Source of the DNA: Roseinatronobacter sp052379845
GTDB taxonomy: Bacteria > Pseudomonadota > Alphaproteobacteria > Rhodobacterales > Rhodobacteraceae
Assembly (NCBI GenBank): GCA_052379845.1
Contig: JBQTCF010000022.1
Direction: 5' to 3' (one strand)
DNA length: 64,000 nt
In this document: positions 1 through 8,325 of the stretch, piece by piece
Position numbering within the stretch: position 1 is the stretch's first letter
Layout: each line of letters opens with the position of its first letter
Position numbers and translations under genes: made by a program
Notes under the pieces: generated by a model
What the model was told of the DNA's origin: nothing
What the model saw: only the letters and a program-made list of their open reading frames with translations
The model's database searches: none

Positions 1-496
1 TCGCCCCGTTCGACATGCCTGATGCCGCAATCAGGCCCAGCAGCATAAGCGCGAAATACTCGGTTGAGGAAAACTGCAACGCCATCTGGCTGATTGTGCC
101 GGAAAACCCCATCAGCAGGATAATTCCGACAGACCCGCCGAAGAACGACGCAACAGTTGTCATCAGCAGCGCAACGCCCGCGCGGCCCTGCTGTGCCATC
201 GGGTATCCATCCAGCGCGGTGATGGCGCTTGACGGGGTTCCCGGAACGTTCAGAAGAATTGACGCGGTGCTGCCGCCATAGGTGGTGCCATACCAAATGC
301 CCGCGAGCATGATGAGGGCCGCCGTCGGTTCAAGCTGGAAGGTCAGCGGAAACAACATCGAGATTGCGGCCAGAACGCCAATTCCGGGAATAACACCCAG
401 AAGTGTCCCCATGAACACACCGACGAAACACCACATCAGGTTGTTCAACGACAGCGCAGTTTCCAGGCCCAGCAAGATGTTGTCAAAAAACGTCAT
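1..496 (-). CDS. tctA: TctA-family permease, N-terminal part (cut by window edge)
   Basis: Large membrane subunit of a tripartite tricarboxylate transporter (TTT), which imports small carboxylates with a periplasmic TctC partner. About 165 N-terminal residues are visible; the rest lies left of the window. The start MTFFDNILLGLETAL and the glycine-rich stretches GTLLGVIPGIGVLAA and GIWYGTTYGGS are typical of the TctA family, and several hydrophobic segments follow. The ATG overlaps the tctB stop in an ATGA arrangement, so the two are translationally coupled. The substrate cannot be read from the sequence; the hydroxyacid dehydrogenase and RraA genes upstream suggest a hydroxy- or keto-carboxylate. 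Confidence 0.9.
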   Translation of the reverse strand, partial: MTFFDNILLGLETALSLNNLMWCFVGVFMGTLLGVIPGIGVLAAISMLFPLTFQLEPTAALIMLAGIWYGTTYGGSTASILLNVPGTPSSAITALDGYPMAQQGRAGVALLMTTVASFFGGSVGIILLMGFSGTISQMALQFSSTEYFALMLLGLIAASGMSNGA

Positions 497-966
497 GACC
501 AGTTCCACGCGATCAGGGAGAAGGACAGGCCAAGGCCAAATTTGAATATCACCGTCGCAAGCACGACCAGAACAAGCGCCAGCACCGCGATACCAAGCGG
601 CTTGTTTCGTGCGTCCGACAGTGCGGAAATGCACACCGCCGCTATTACGGCGGGGATCAACCCCATGGGGCGCAACAATATGGCAAAAGCCACCACGCCG
701 GCCACTGTCAGGCCGGCTGTGCGCAATTCAAACTGCACGGGCGGCCAGTCATGCCCCGCATTCGCCCGCAGGCTGCGCCAGCTGTTCATCGCAAGCACCA
801 GCCCAAGCAAAGACAGGACCGCGCCCAATCCGGCAGGGAACATGCCCGGCCCCATACGGCGCAGGGTTCCCATCGGATAGTTTCCATGGGCGTATATGAC
901 GATAACAATGCCAACTGCGCAAATCAGCAGACCTGCAACCATGTCGGCGCGCGCGTTCTGAATCAT
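493..966 (-). CDS. tctB: TctB-family small permease subunit
   Basis: Small membrane subunit of the TTT importer, about 157 residues, a normal family length. Four hydrophobic segments can be seen: an N-terminal one (GLLICAVGIVIVIYA), one after the GPGMFPAGLG motif, and two near the C terminus (AILLRPMGLIPAVIAAV and ALVLVVLATVIFKFGL). The GPGxFP motif after the first helix is a TctB hallmark. I chose the ATG at 966 because a strong GGAGGGGGAGAG purine stretch precedes it; a longer reading from a TTG at 1077 would run into tctC and lacks a ribosome site. It lies between tctC and tctA in the same operon. Confidence 0.88.
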   Translation of the reverse strand: MIQNARADMVAGLLICAVGIVIVIYAHGNYPMGTLRRMGPGMFPAGLGAVLSLLGLVLAMNSWRSLRANAGHDWPPVQFELRTAGLTVAGVVAFAILLRPMGLIPAVIAAVCISALSDARNKPLGIAVLALVLVVLATVIFKFGLGLSFSLIAWNWS

Positions 967-1040
967 CTCTCCCCCTCCCGATTGGAAACGTCTTGCGGGC
1001 CGCAGCATGACAGCCACGGCCCGCATTCTGGCATCCCGCT

Positions 1041-2003
1041 CTAGCGCAGGCCCGCCGCATCGACAACATTGGCCCAAGTGGCGACTTCATCAGCCAGAAA
1101 GGCGCGGAACTCTTCTGCAGTACCGCCCAGGACAACACTGCCCTGCGCCTCAAGCGCTGCACGCAATTCGGGTTCTGCCAGCGCTTCGTTAACCGCACGG
1201 TTCAATTCCGCGACGGCCTCTTCGGGCATACCGGCCGGACCCACGACGGCCTTCCAGTCTTCGGCCAGATACCCGTCAAACCCAAGCGAGGCAACCGTCG
1301 GCACATCAGGCACCAGCGGGTGCGGTTGCGCCGAAGTTACGGCCAGCAGGCGAACATTGCCCGATTCCACATGCTGCATGACGCTGGGCAGCGAGCCCAC
1401 ATAGATATCGACCACGCCGCCCATCACATCAGAAATCGCCTGCGCAATACCTGTATAGGGCACATGTTCAAACACCAGATCGTCCTGCGCCATCAGGCGT
1501 TCAATCGACATGTGGGACACGGTTCCTGTGCCGGGCGTGCCATAAAGGACAGAACCGGGTTCTGCGCGCACAGCCTCCAGCACCGCCGCAAAATCCGCAA
1601 ACGGGCTGTCGTTATGGGTGATGATTCCCATGGGCTGGGCGTTGATCAGGGCGATGGGGGTGAAGTCCGCTAGCGGATCGTATTGCACCTCTGGGTTCAG
1701 TGCCGGATTGACGGCCAGGTTCGATGTCTGCCCCATACCAATGGTCTGCCCGTCACCATCGGCACGCGACAACTGGTCCATCCCGATTGTCCCGCCAGCG
1801 CCGGGCTGGTTCAGAATGACAAAATTCCAGCCCGTAGAGCGCGCAATCTGGTCATTCAGCTGCCGGGCAAGCACATCGGTGCCACCCCCTGGCGGGTAAG
1901 GCACAATGTAATCAATGTTGCCGGCAGGATAGGATTGTGCAAAAGCACTGCCCCCCAAGGCGATGCATGCTGCGCCTGCCAGTGCGAAAAGTTTGGTTTT
2001 CAT
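1041..2003 (-). CDS. tctC: TctC-type periplasmic solute-binding protein
   Basis: Binding protein of the TTT importer (Bug/TctC family), 320 residues. It begins MKTKLFALAGAACIALGGSA and has a signal peptide with likely cleavage after AFAQ. The family signature YPAGNIDYIVPYPPGGGTDVLAR follows directly, and the second ligand-wall motif is seen as GTPGTGTVSH near residue 150. The ATG at 2003 is set by an AGGAGGAGAGAG ribosome site. The gene lies 37 bp after the RraA-like gene, so one transcript probably runs from the dehydrogenase through tctCBA. Bug proteins bind diverse carboxylates and the ligand is not predictable here. Confidence 0.92.
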   Translation of the reverse strand: MKTKLFALAGAACIALGGSAFAQSYPAGNIDYIVPYPPGGGTDVLARQLNDQIARSTGWNFVILNQPGAGGTIGMDQLSRADGDGQTIGMGQTSNLAVNPALNPEVQYDPLADFTPIALINAQPMGIITHNDSPFADFAAVLEAVRAEPGSVLYGTPGTGTVSHMSIERLMAQDDLVFEHVPYTGIAQAISDVMGGVVDIYVGSLPSVMQHVESGNVRLLAVTSAQPHPLVPDVPTVASLGFDGYLAEDWKAVVGPAGMPEEAVAELNRAVNEALAEPELRAALEAQGSVVLGGTAEEFRAFLADEVATWANVVDAAGLR

Positions 2004-2040
2004 AGTCTCTCTCCTCCTATGGTAATCAATAGTGTCTTCC

Positions 2041-2721
2041 TCATGCCGCTGGAATTGTGCAGCCAAGGCGGCGCAATGTTTCATCTATCCAGCTGCGGTC
2101 GTTTGTTTGCGCGGTGATTTGCGCCATAAGTTTGCCCTCAGCCATCTGTTTGGCCTCGGTTTTTTCCAGAACTTCGGAAGCAACCGCAAAGGGCACGGCC
2201 AGAACCCCGTCACCATCACCGATGATTAGGTCGCCGGGCTCAATGACCATGCCATCCAAGGCAATGGGCACGTTGATTTCGCCGGGGCCGTCCTTGTAGG
2301 GACCGCGATGTGTAATTCCCGCAGCCCAAAGCGGCAGGTTCGCTTCGGCAATCGCATCTGCATCGCGGATTGCGCCGTTTATCACAAAGCCAGCAACGCC
2401 GCGGTTGATGGCATGGGCCAGCATCAGTTCGCCCATTAGTGAATTGGTCAGATCGCCCCCCCCGTCAACGACGATCACATCGCCGGGAATAGCCATGTCG
2501 ATGGCCTTGTGCAGCATCAGGTTGTCGCCCGGTCGTGCCTTGACCGTGATGGCCGGTCCGGCCATTCCACCGCTGCGATGCATCCGCATCAGGCGCGGTC
2601 CTGCCCCTGTCATGCGGTGCATCGCATCGCTGACATTCGCCACAGGTAATGCGGCGAAACGGGCAATCAGATCAGTGGAAACCGCGCGTTCACGGTTGAG
2701 AATACGAAAACCGATGGACAT
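2041..2721 (-). CDS. RraA-family aldolase/decarboxylase
   Basis: RraA-like protein of 226 residues. Catalytic members of this family are class II HMG/CHA aldolases that cleave 4-hydroxy-4-methyl-2-oxoglutarate or decarboxylate oxaloacetate using a divalent metal. Seen: the N-terminal VANVSDAM segment, the core GELMLAHAINRGVAGFVING and the metal/substrate motif AIRDADAI with the conserved Arg-Asp. An AGGAGA site six bases before the ATG supports the start. The stop of the upstream dehydrogenase is only one base away, so the genes are coupled. With a carboxylate transporter downstream, a catabolic aldolase is likelier than an RNase E regulator, but the exact substrate is inference. Confidence 0.8.
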   Translation of the reverse strand: MSIGFRILNRERAVSTDLIARFAALPVANVSDAMHRMTGAGPRLMRMHRSGGMAGPAITVKARPGDNLMLHKAIDMAIPGDVIVVDGGGDLTNSLMGELMLAHAINRGVAGFVINGAIRDADAIAEANLPLWAAGITHRGPYKDGPGEINVPIALDGMVIEPGDLIIGDGDGVLAVPFAVASEVLEKTEAKQMAEGKLMAQITAQTNDRSWIDETLRRLGCTIPAA

Positions 2722-2722
2722 A

Positions 2723-3724
2723 TTATTCTCCTGTCGCCGGGGCCAGTTCGGCCAGCAAGTGCCGGTTCATGATACGGTGCTCAGGGATATCGCGCCCTTC
2801 AAGCATGTCGATTATCCCGCGCAAGGCTTCTTGACCTACACGCGCATTGGCCTGATCGGTGACACCACCGATATGGGGTGTGACCAGAATGCGCGGATCG
2901 GACAGGAAAGGATGGTTCGCGGGCGGGGGTTCCACCGCGAATGTATCCAATCCCGCCCCCGCAAGGTGGCCTGACCTGATCGCATCCAGCAGGGCATCTT
3001 CGTCAATCAACCCGCCGCGCGCGGTATTGATCACATAGGACTGCGCGGGCATCTGCGCGATGTTCACGGCATTTACAACCGCGCGTGTGGCGTCGTTCAG
3101 CGGGCAATGAAGGCTAAGTATATCCGAGTTGCGCAACAGGTCTGCCAAGGTGTTGCAGCGGTCAATACCTATACGTTCAAACGTGTCATCGGGTGCGAAA
3201 GGGTCGAAGGCGTGCAGCTTCAGACCAAGCCCACATGCCATCCGCGCCGTGGCCTGCGCGATGGCCCCCATCCCCAGCAGGCCCATCCGCAAACCGGCCA
3301 GCTCCCGCCCTGAATAGCCCGGTTTTTCCCAACGACCGGCCCGCATTCCAGCGTCAAGGGGGCCCAGTCGCTTAACAACGCCAAGGATAAGCGCAATCGC
3401 GTGTTCGGCCACCGAAGTGGCATTCGCACCAGTCGCGGCCAGAACCGGAATACCGCGAGCGGCGGCGGCGTCCAGGTCGATATTGTCCACCCCGGCACCA
3501 TGTTTGGAAATAACCCGCAGTCCGGGTGCGGCATCCATCACGACCGCATCAATCCGACCCATCCGCGCGATGATCGCGGTCGCGCCGCTATCGGCCAGCG
3601 CCCCCACCAGTTGGGCGGGGCTGGCATAGGGCGGGGCGTAGTGAAGCGCATATCCTGATGTCGCTGCCAACCTGACAGCGTCCGGGTGTAGGTTCGGTCC
3701 AGTAACGAGGATGGATTTCGACAT
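2723..3724 (-). CDS. D-isomer-specific 2-hydroxyacid dehydrogenase (SerA-like)
   Basis: NAD-dependent oxidoreductase of 333 residues that interconverts a 2-hydroxyacid and a 2-ketoacid. The Rossmann motif appears as LGMGAIAQATARMACGLG, followed by NTARGGLIDEDALL (conserved Arg) and the Glu/His catalytic pair in DTFAVEPPPANHP and VTPHIGG. MSKSILVTG is taken as the start because AAGGAA lies seven bases upstream; longer readings enter the regulatory region. It is the first gene of the operon with the RraA-like aldolase and tctCBA, and is divergent from a LysR gene. It lacks the ACT domain of long SerA forms, so a catabolic hydroxyacid role fits better than serine synthesis. Confidence 0.85.
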   Translation of the reverse strand: MSKSILVTGPNLHPDAVRLAATSGYALHYAPPYASPAQLVGALADSGATAIIARMGRIDAVVMDAAPGLRVISKHGAGVDNIDLDAAAARGIPVLAATGANATSVAEHAIALILGVVKRLGPLDAGMRAGRWEKPGYSGRELAGLRMGLLGMGAIAQATARMACGLGLKLHAFDPFAPDDTFERIGIDRCNTLADLLRNSDILSLHCPLNDATRAVVNAVNIAQMPAQSYVINTARGGLIDEDALLDAIRSGHLAGAGLDTFAVEPPPANHPFLSDPRILVTPHIGGVTDQANARVGQEALRGIIDMLEGRDIPEHRIMNRHLLAELAPATGE

Positions 3725-3897
3725 AATGTTCCTTGGCGCAGAGAGCTTGGTGCCCTGCCGTTTCTGAGTCTCATAAGTGATTGGGCCGGACCCCTCTCCC
3801 AAGGGGGTGGCATTCTCCTGCGACCTATCATATCGGAGAATAATGCTTTACAAAAACGCCAATTTTAGCATATTAAGTTTAGAAAAACTGGATTAAT
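3725..3897. promoter_or_regulatory. Divergent control region for LysR gene and tct operon
   Basis: This 173-bp gap separates two divergent transcription units, the usual site for a LysR regulator to bind. The half next to the LysR start is markedly AT-rich (TTTAGCATATTAAGTTTAG) compared with the surrounding DNA. Promoter boxes and the exact T-N11-A site cannot be fixed by eye. Confidence 0.4.
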
Positions 3898-4806
3898 ATG
3901 GACACGAGACAGCTTCGCACCCTATTGGCCATCGTCCAGCACGGCGGTTTCGCCAAAGCGGCTGAAGCTGTGCATATCACCCCATCGGCGGTCAGCCAGC
4001 AAATTCAAGCCCTGGAGCAGGAACTGGGCGCAACGCTGTTCGAACGCAGCAGCCGCCCCCCATCGCTGACGCCACAGGGCCTGCAAGTGGTCGAAATGGC
4101 GACGAATATTCTGCGTATGGTCGCTGAGACGCGCACCGATTTGTCAGGCAATCAGGTGAACGGCACGCTTTTGCTTGGGTCGGTGCGCACCAGTGCGCTG
4201 GGGGTTCTGCCGCGCGCGATCATGAAAATGCGCACGAAATATCCGCAACTCAAGATTAATCTTCGTGTTGGCAATTCCTCCAGCTTGATCGCTGAAGTTG
4301 CGGCCGGGCGACTGGATGCCGCTGTTGTCGCAGAAAACATGAGTATCCCGCAACTGATACGCTGGAGTCCCTTCCTGCGCGAACCTTTGTGGGTCATAGC
4401 GTCCAGGGATCTTGCTTCAGATGACCCTGTCACAATGCTCAAAACCCTGCCCTTTGTGCGCTTTCACAGCCCGGTTCCGTTGGCGGGACTTATCGACACC
4501 GAACTGGCCCGATTGCAGATCGCAACGCAGGATATCGCGGAAATGGATTCGATCGCATCCATCATCAATTGCGTGGCAGAAGGGATGGGCATTTCAATTG
4601 TGCCGGACATAGCGCTGCGCGAACCAGATGCCGAAAATCTTATCTACCGTCCCTTTGGTCAGCCGCAGATTTATCGTCAGATCGGCCTGATTGAGCGGAT
4701 TAATTCCAGCCGGTCAGCGGTTATCAACCATTTTCATGGAATCTTGGCCGATACATGCGGCGAACATGGGGTTGTGCGCGACGCGACAAACGAAAATTAT
4801 CTTTGA
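3898..4806 (+). CDS. LysR-family transcriptional regulator
   Basis: Regulator of 302 residues. The N-terminal winged helix-turn-helix runs over residues 1-60 (MDTRQLRTLLAIVQHGGFAK, then AVSQQIQALEQELGATLFER), followed by the LysR substrate-binding domain to the C terminus, with the typical VAEGMGISIVPD segment near residue 230. It is divergent from the dehydrogenase-rraA-tctCBA operon and is the obvious candidate to control it, with the transported carboxylate or its keto form as co-inducer. That target is inferred from position. A hairpin with a T-run follows the stop codon. Confidence 0.92.
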   Translation: MDTRQLRTLLAIVQHGGFAKAAEAVHITPSAVSQQIQALEQELGATLFERSSRPPSLTPQGLQVVEMATNILRMVAETRTDLSGNQVNGTLLLGSVRTSALGVLPRAIMKMRTKYPQLKINLRVGNSSSLIAEVAAGRLDAAVVAENMSIPQLIRWSPFLREPLWVIASRDLASDDPVTMLKTLPFVRFHSPVPLAGLIDTELARLQIATQDIAEMDSIASIINCVAEGMGISIVPDIALREPDAENLIYRPFGQPQIYRQIGLIERINSSRSAVINHFHGILADTCGEHGVVRDATNENYL

Positions 4807-4808
4807 AA

Positions 4809-4838
4809 GGTGATGTCACAATCTATCACCGATTTTTC
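4809..4838 (+). terminator. Intrinsic terminator after LysR gene
   Basis: GGTGAT and ATCACC pair around a ten-base loop, followed by GATTTTTCTT. It starts three bases after the LysR stop codon, fitting a rho-independent terminator. Confidence 0.6.
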
Positions 4839-5077
4839 TTGCCTTGATTTTCTGATCGTCACGCACATGTGGCATCCGGCTTTGCGGTTCGCATACCAGC
4901 TGGTTGAGTTCCGTCGCTGCTATGTGCCTAAGCGACCGCTTGGACGGCTGCCGCCAAACTGACTGAAAGCCCGCAAAGGGCCGGGTGCGCACCCGGCAGC
5001 TTGCCTGCACTTGCCGTGGGCCGAGCGGGGCACATCTTTGGTCGGGTCGATTGTATTTTGAATTCTGGAACGCCTTC

Positions 5078-5275
5078 ATGCCCAAACGCACCTATCCCAA
5101 AGATGCCCTGCTGATCGAGCAGGCCGCCGATCTTGAAGAGATCGTCAAGGACAAACGCGCCGATTGGCGCGCGACCGGAGCTAAGGCGCGCAGACGCCAG
5201 CGCCGCTACAAGACCTTGCTGATCCAGCAACTCGTGAAGGATGGCGGTGAAACAGATGCGGGTGATATGGCATGA
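5078..5275 (+). CDS. Small basic conserved-looking hypothetical protein
   Basis: Protein of 65 residues beginning MPKRTYPKDALLIEQAADLE. It is highly charged and probably helical, with an Arg/Lys cluster AKARRRQRRYK in the middle; no membrane segment or metal motif is seen. Its TGA overlaps the ATG of the FolB-like gene (ATGA), so the two are translationally coupled, which supports it as a real gene. I chose the internal ATG because the longer upstream reading crosses a perfect palindrome (4980-4997) and has no ribosome site. Function unknown; the basic stretch could bind nucleic acid, but that is speculation. Confidence 0.6.
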   Translation: MPKRTYPKDALLIEQAADLEEIVKDKRADWRATGAKARRRQRRYKTLLIQQLVKDGGETDAGDMA

Positions 5276-5697
5276 CCGGACAGGCCCGAATTGCGATGCG
5301 CGGCCTGCATTTGCCCTGCACCATCGGGCACTATCCGACCGGGACAGTTGCGCCCGATCTGCACCTGCTGGATCTTATCCTGACCATTTCGTCAGAGCAT
5401 GTCCTTGTTGCGGCAGATGAGATGGCGCAGGTCTTCGATTACGACCCGTTGCTGGCGCAGATTTCGAGAATTGCCTGCGCCCGGCATTATGTCACCCAAG
5501 AATATCTGTTGACACGGATCGTGCGGGTTTGCGCGGCCTATAAGCAGATCACTGCGCTGGAGGCGAAGTTGCGCAAAAGTCCAGTGGGCGGCGGCACCGT
5601 CGGGGTCGAGCTGATCCTCAAATCCGAGGATCTGGAGAAATTGCGGGCCTTGAATGCGGACCAGGCCGAACCAGACGGTCAGGGGGCCAACCAGTGA
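5272..5697 (+). CDS. folB: Dihydroneopterin aldolase-like (FolB family) protein
   Basis: Protein of 141 residues resembling the FolB/DHNA fold, which converts 7,8-dihydroneopterin to 6-hydroxymethyl-dihydropterin in folate synthesis. The start IAMRGLHLPCTIGHYPTG fits the first strand of the family, a middle DYDPLLAQI segment matches the conserved DYxxL region, and VTQEYLLTRI carries the expected acidic residue before the amphipathic helix. The C-terminal 25 residues are low-complexity. No other folate gene is next to it. A degenerate paralogue with another pterin role is possible. The last 19 bases overlap the end of the convergent PNPOx-like gene. Confidence 0.65.
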   Translation: MTGQARIAMRGLHLPCTIGHYPTGTVAPDLHLLDLILTISSEHVLVAADEMAQVFDYDPLLAQISRIACARHYVTQEYLLTRIVRVCAAYKQITALEAKLRKSPVGGGTVGVELILKSEDLEKLRALNADQAEPDGQGANQ

Positions 5698-6248
5698 CCA
5701 GCCCAACCACCCGCCCGGCAGTATTCGGCACGCCGATGGTTCGGACCAAGATGGACGACATCGATGCTGTCGATGGTCAAATGTAGCACTGCGAACGCTT
5801 CCGGGTCAGGGATTTTGGTATAGCCAAGCGCATCTGACAGGGGGATTCCGGGTGAGGGTGTGCTGCCATAGGCCATGCGAGCGTGATCCGGCATCTTTCG
5901 CCAGAGTTCTGCCACATCCGTTCCCGTCAGGATGGATGCGGACGCGGCAAGACGGATCTGTAAATGCGCGCCGCTGTCCCAGATATGCAGCGCTGCAAAG
6001 GGTGAGGTCCGTAATTCTGCCACCTTGTGCGACTGCAAGTCAGTATAGACAAGGATTGTTCCATTTCCTTTATCCGCCGCGCGCAATACAACTGTGCGCG
6101 CCTGTGGCCGCCCGCTGGTTGAGACTGTGGCCAGCGTCGGGTGACGGGCGGGGGCATGGCGATCATGCACGCCGCGCGAAAGCCGGGTCCAGACCTGATC
6201 GAACAATGTCTCCAGCGACCGGGCCCAGCCAAACGGGTCTGTCGTCAT
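5679..6248 (-). CDS. Pyridoxamine 5'-phosphate oxidase-family flavoprotein
   Basis: Protein of 189 residues with the FMN-binding split-barrel fold of the PNPOx superfamily. Seen: LATVSTSGRPQARTVVLR near residue 40, the strand ILVYTDLQSHKVAELR and LHIWDSGAHLQIRL, which together make the FMN site in Alr4036-type members. The C-terminal motif required for true PdxH activity is not evident, so an FMN-dependent reductase or heme/flavin-binding role is as likely as vitamin B6 oxidation. Its start overlaps the stop of the preceding small gene by four bases. The 3' end overlaps the convergent FolB-like gene. Confidence 0.75.
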   Translation of the reverse strand: MTTDPFGWARSLETLFDQVWTRLSRGVHDRHAPARHPTLATVSTSGRPQARTVVLRAADKGNGTILVYTDLQSHKVAELRTSPFAALHIWDSGAHLQIRLAASASILTGTDVAELWRKMPDHARMAYGSTPSPGIPLSDALGYTKIPDPEAFAVLHLTIDSIDVVHLGPNHRRAEYCRAGGWAGHWLAP

Positions 6249-6457
6249 TTATATACCTCGCGCCGGTCAGAGAATTGACGCACCCGCCTCCGCCAGGCGC
6301 GGTAACTTCCCGGCTTCAAGCTGCGCCGCATCAGGGATTTCACCTCATCCGCGCCTAGCCCATGCAGAGTGAGAATATCGTGGAAACTTGCCTTGTCGCT
6401 CAAGGCCATTTCGACAATTTCGCTGACTGTTTCGATATCGAGAACTTGTTTTTTCAT
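6245..6457 (-). CDS. TIGR03643/DUF2805-family small protein
   Basis: Protein of 70 residues matching the TIGR03643 (DUF2805) pattern: an N-terminal helix VSEIVEMALSDKASFHDI, then GLGADEVKSLMRRSLKPGSY and the basic RAWRRRVRQF tail. The fold looks like a helix-turn-helix; family members are often found beside cryptochrome/photolyase genes, but the biochemical role is unknown. It is the first gene of a two-gene unit with the PNPOx-like gene, coupled by ATGA. The divergent FAD oxidoreductase group starts about 120 bp away, so the intervening region is a likely shared control region. Confidence 0.8.
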   Translation of the reverse strand: MKKQVLDIETVSEIVEMALSDKASFHDILTLHGLGADEVKSLMRRSLKPGSYRAWRRRVRQFSDRREVYK

Positions 6458-6575
6458 GATGTGGCGCAGGGTTCAAGGGCAGTGTGACAAGATGATGCAC
6501 CAACCTGTTAAGTCAATTGACGATCCGGCACTGCGGCATATCTTCAAGGTGCGGCAAAGGGTTGGCGAACAATGT

Positions 6576-7520
6576 ATGGATGAGATCATCATCATCGGCA
6601 GCGGTATGGCAGGGACCACTTGTGCCCGCATTCTGGCGGGTGCGGGCGCGGCTGTGCGCGTGCTGGACAAGGGGCGCGGGATCGGGGGGCGCATGGCGAC
6701 GCGCTCTGTGGCCACGGCTGCAGGTGGCCTGACCTTTGATCATGGCGCGCAATATCTGCGACCGCGCGACCCCTCATTTGCGCAGATACTGGCGCAGGCA
6801 GGCGCGCGCGCCTGGCCAGATGGACCGGATCACGGCAGGCAGGTTGGCATGCCCGGCATGTCCGGGGTGCTGCGCGCGCAAGCTGATGGATTGACGGTCA
6901 CACAGCAGACAGAGGTGGCGGCGGTTGCATGGCGGGATGGGGTCTGGCATCTGAGCACAGGCACTGGCGACATACAGGCCAGCCGCATAATCCTGACCAT
7001 CCCGGCGCCGCAAGTCACGGCCCTTCTTGGCGACACGCACCCATTCGCCGCCCACCTTGCACGCGTGGTGATGGAGCCCTGCCTGACCCTGATGGCCGCC
7101 TTCCCGCCAGATAGCCCGCGTCCGTTTACCAACCGGTTGGACCCGTCACATCCGCTGGCATGGATCGCGCAGGACAGCACGAAGCCGGGCCGCCCGCAGA
7201 CGGCCGTGACTTGGGTTGCACAGGCAAGCGCGGCGTTCTCTCGTGAACAGCTTGAAGCCAGCCCTGACGATATCGCCGCGCGCATGCTGCCATTGCTGGC
7301 GGGCGTTCTGGACGTAGACCCTGCGCTTGCGCTTTATGCACGCGCCCATCGCTGGCGCTATGCGCAGGCCAGCACGCCATTGGGGCAGCCATTTCTGCGC
7401 AGCCGTGACCGGACGCTGTATGTCGGTGGCGACTGGTGCCTCGGCCCCCGCGCCGAAGATGCCTGGCATAGCGGGCGCGCAATCGCCCGTGATGTTCTGG
7501 ACGATGCCGATGTGGACTGA
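6576..7520 (+). CDS. FAD-dependent amine oxidase/renalase-like oxidoreductase
   Basis: Flavoprotein of 314 residues. The N terminus has the dinucleotide-binding motif GSGMAGTTCARILAGAGA and the second FAD motif DKGRGIGGRMATR, followed by FDHGAQYL as in renalase-type proteins. The C terminus carries YVGGDWCLGPRAEDAWHSG, the usual GDxxxG FAD-closing motif. The start at 6576 places the Rossmann strand directly at the N terminus, as is normal. It leads a tight run with an ICMT-like membrane protein, a UbiG-like methyltransferase, DUF4149 and an NAD-binding protein. In related bacteria such flavoproteins sit with photolyase/cryptochrome genes. The substrate is unknown. Confidence 0.82.
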   Translation: MDEIIIIGSGMAGTTCARILAGAGAAVRVLDKGRGIGGRMATRSVATAAGGLTFDHGAQYLRPRDPSFAQILAQAGARAWPDGPDHGRQVGMPGMSGVLRAQADGLTVTQQTEVAAVAWRDGVWHLSTGTGDIQASRIILTIPAPQVTALLGDTHPFAAHLARVVMEPCLTLMAAFPPDSPRPFTNRLDPSHPLAWIAQDSTKPGRPQTAVTWVAQASAAFSREQLEASPDDIAARMLPLLAGVLDVDPALALYARAHRWRYAQASTPLGQPFLRSRDRTLYVGGDWCLGPRAEDAWHSGRAIARDVLDDADVD

Positions 7521-8325
7521 CCCGCGCATCACCGGATTTCTGAACCTGATGCTGGCCGCACTACGCCCCGCGCCGGGGCTGAGGCGCATTGCACTTGCGC
7601 TGGCTTTTGGCGCGATCACGCATCTGGCCTTTGCCGCAGGTGTTCTGGCCATGATCGCGGCGATGTTCTTCGGAATGAGCGAAAGCTTGGGCCGGGTGCC
7701 GCAGCCTTGGGCGTGGCTGGCCAATGCCATGCTTATCGTGCAGTTTCCGCTGCTGCACTCACTGTTTTTGACAAGGCAGGGTGGGAAGCTGTTGGCGCGG
7801 CTTGTCCCCGGCCCACATGGTGCAACGCTGTCCACCACGACCTATGCGCTGATCGCGTCCGTGCAGTTGCTGGCGCTGTTCACGCTCTGGACGCCCTCTG
7901 GCATCATCTGGTGGCAGGCCGAGGGGGCGGTGTTCTGGGCCCTCTGCACCGCTTATGCGCTGTCATGGCTCTTGCTTCTGAAAGCAAGCTTCGATGCGGG
8001 GGCTGAAGTGCAATCGGGCGCCCTGGGCTGGATGTCGCTGATGGCGCGGATCAAGCCCCGCTTTCCTGATATGCCCACGCGGGGTCTGTTTCGCGTCATA
8101 CGGCAGCCGATCTATGTGGCCTTCGCGCTGACGCTCTGGACCGTGCCGGTCTGGACCCCGGACCAGGTGTTGCTGGCCACCAGCTACACAGCCTATTGCC
8201 TGTTCGCGCCCCGCCTGAAGGAACGCCGCTTTGCCGCCCGATACGGCGACCGCTTCGCGCGATATCGCGCCGCCGTGCCCTATGCCGTTCCAAGACTGAC
8301 CCGAAGGACCCCGGATGCGCAATGA
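7510..8325 (+). CDS. Isoprenylcysteine carboxylmethyltransferase-like membrane protein
   Basis: Integral membrane protein of about 271 residues with five to six hydrophobic helices (for example RIALALAFGAITHLAFAAGV, ALIASVQLLALFTLW, FWALCTAYALSWLLLL). The C-terminal segment RGLFRVIRQPIYVAFALTLW followed by KERRFAARYGDRFARYRAAV matches the RHPxY...EE..L...YG..Y..Y.. pattern of ICMT/PEMT and NnrU-like proteins, where it binds S-adenosylmethionine or a lipid head group. The start is uncertain: ATGs at 7492, 7504 and 7510 are possible, all overlapping the upstream gene. Methylation of a membrane lipid or quinone-like compound is plausible but unproven. Confidence 0.75.
   Translation: MWTDPRITGFLNLMLAALRPAPGLRRIALALAFGAITHLAFAAGVLAMIAAMFFGMSESLGRVPQPWAWLANAMLIVQFPLLHSLFLTRQGGKLLARLVPGPHGATLSTTTYALIASVQLLALFTLWTPSGIIWWQAEGAVFWALCTAYALSWLLLLKASFDAGAEVQSGALGWMSLMARIKPRFPDMPTRGLFRVIRQPIYVAFALTLWTVPVWTPDQVLLATSYTAYCLFAPRLKERRFAARYGDRFARYRAAVPYAVPRLTRRTPDAQ

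Noticed and set aside
4816..5091. Minus-strand open frame of 91 codons after the LysR gene
   Set aside because: It runs through the terminator and the 18-bp palindrome, has no ribosome site, and no recognisable similarity.
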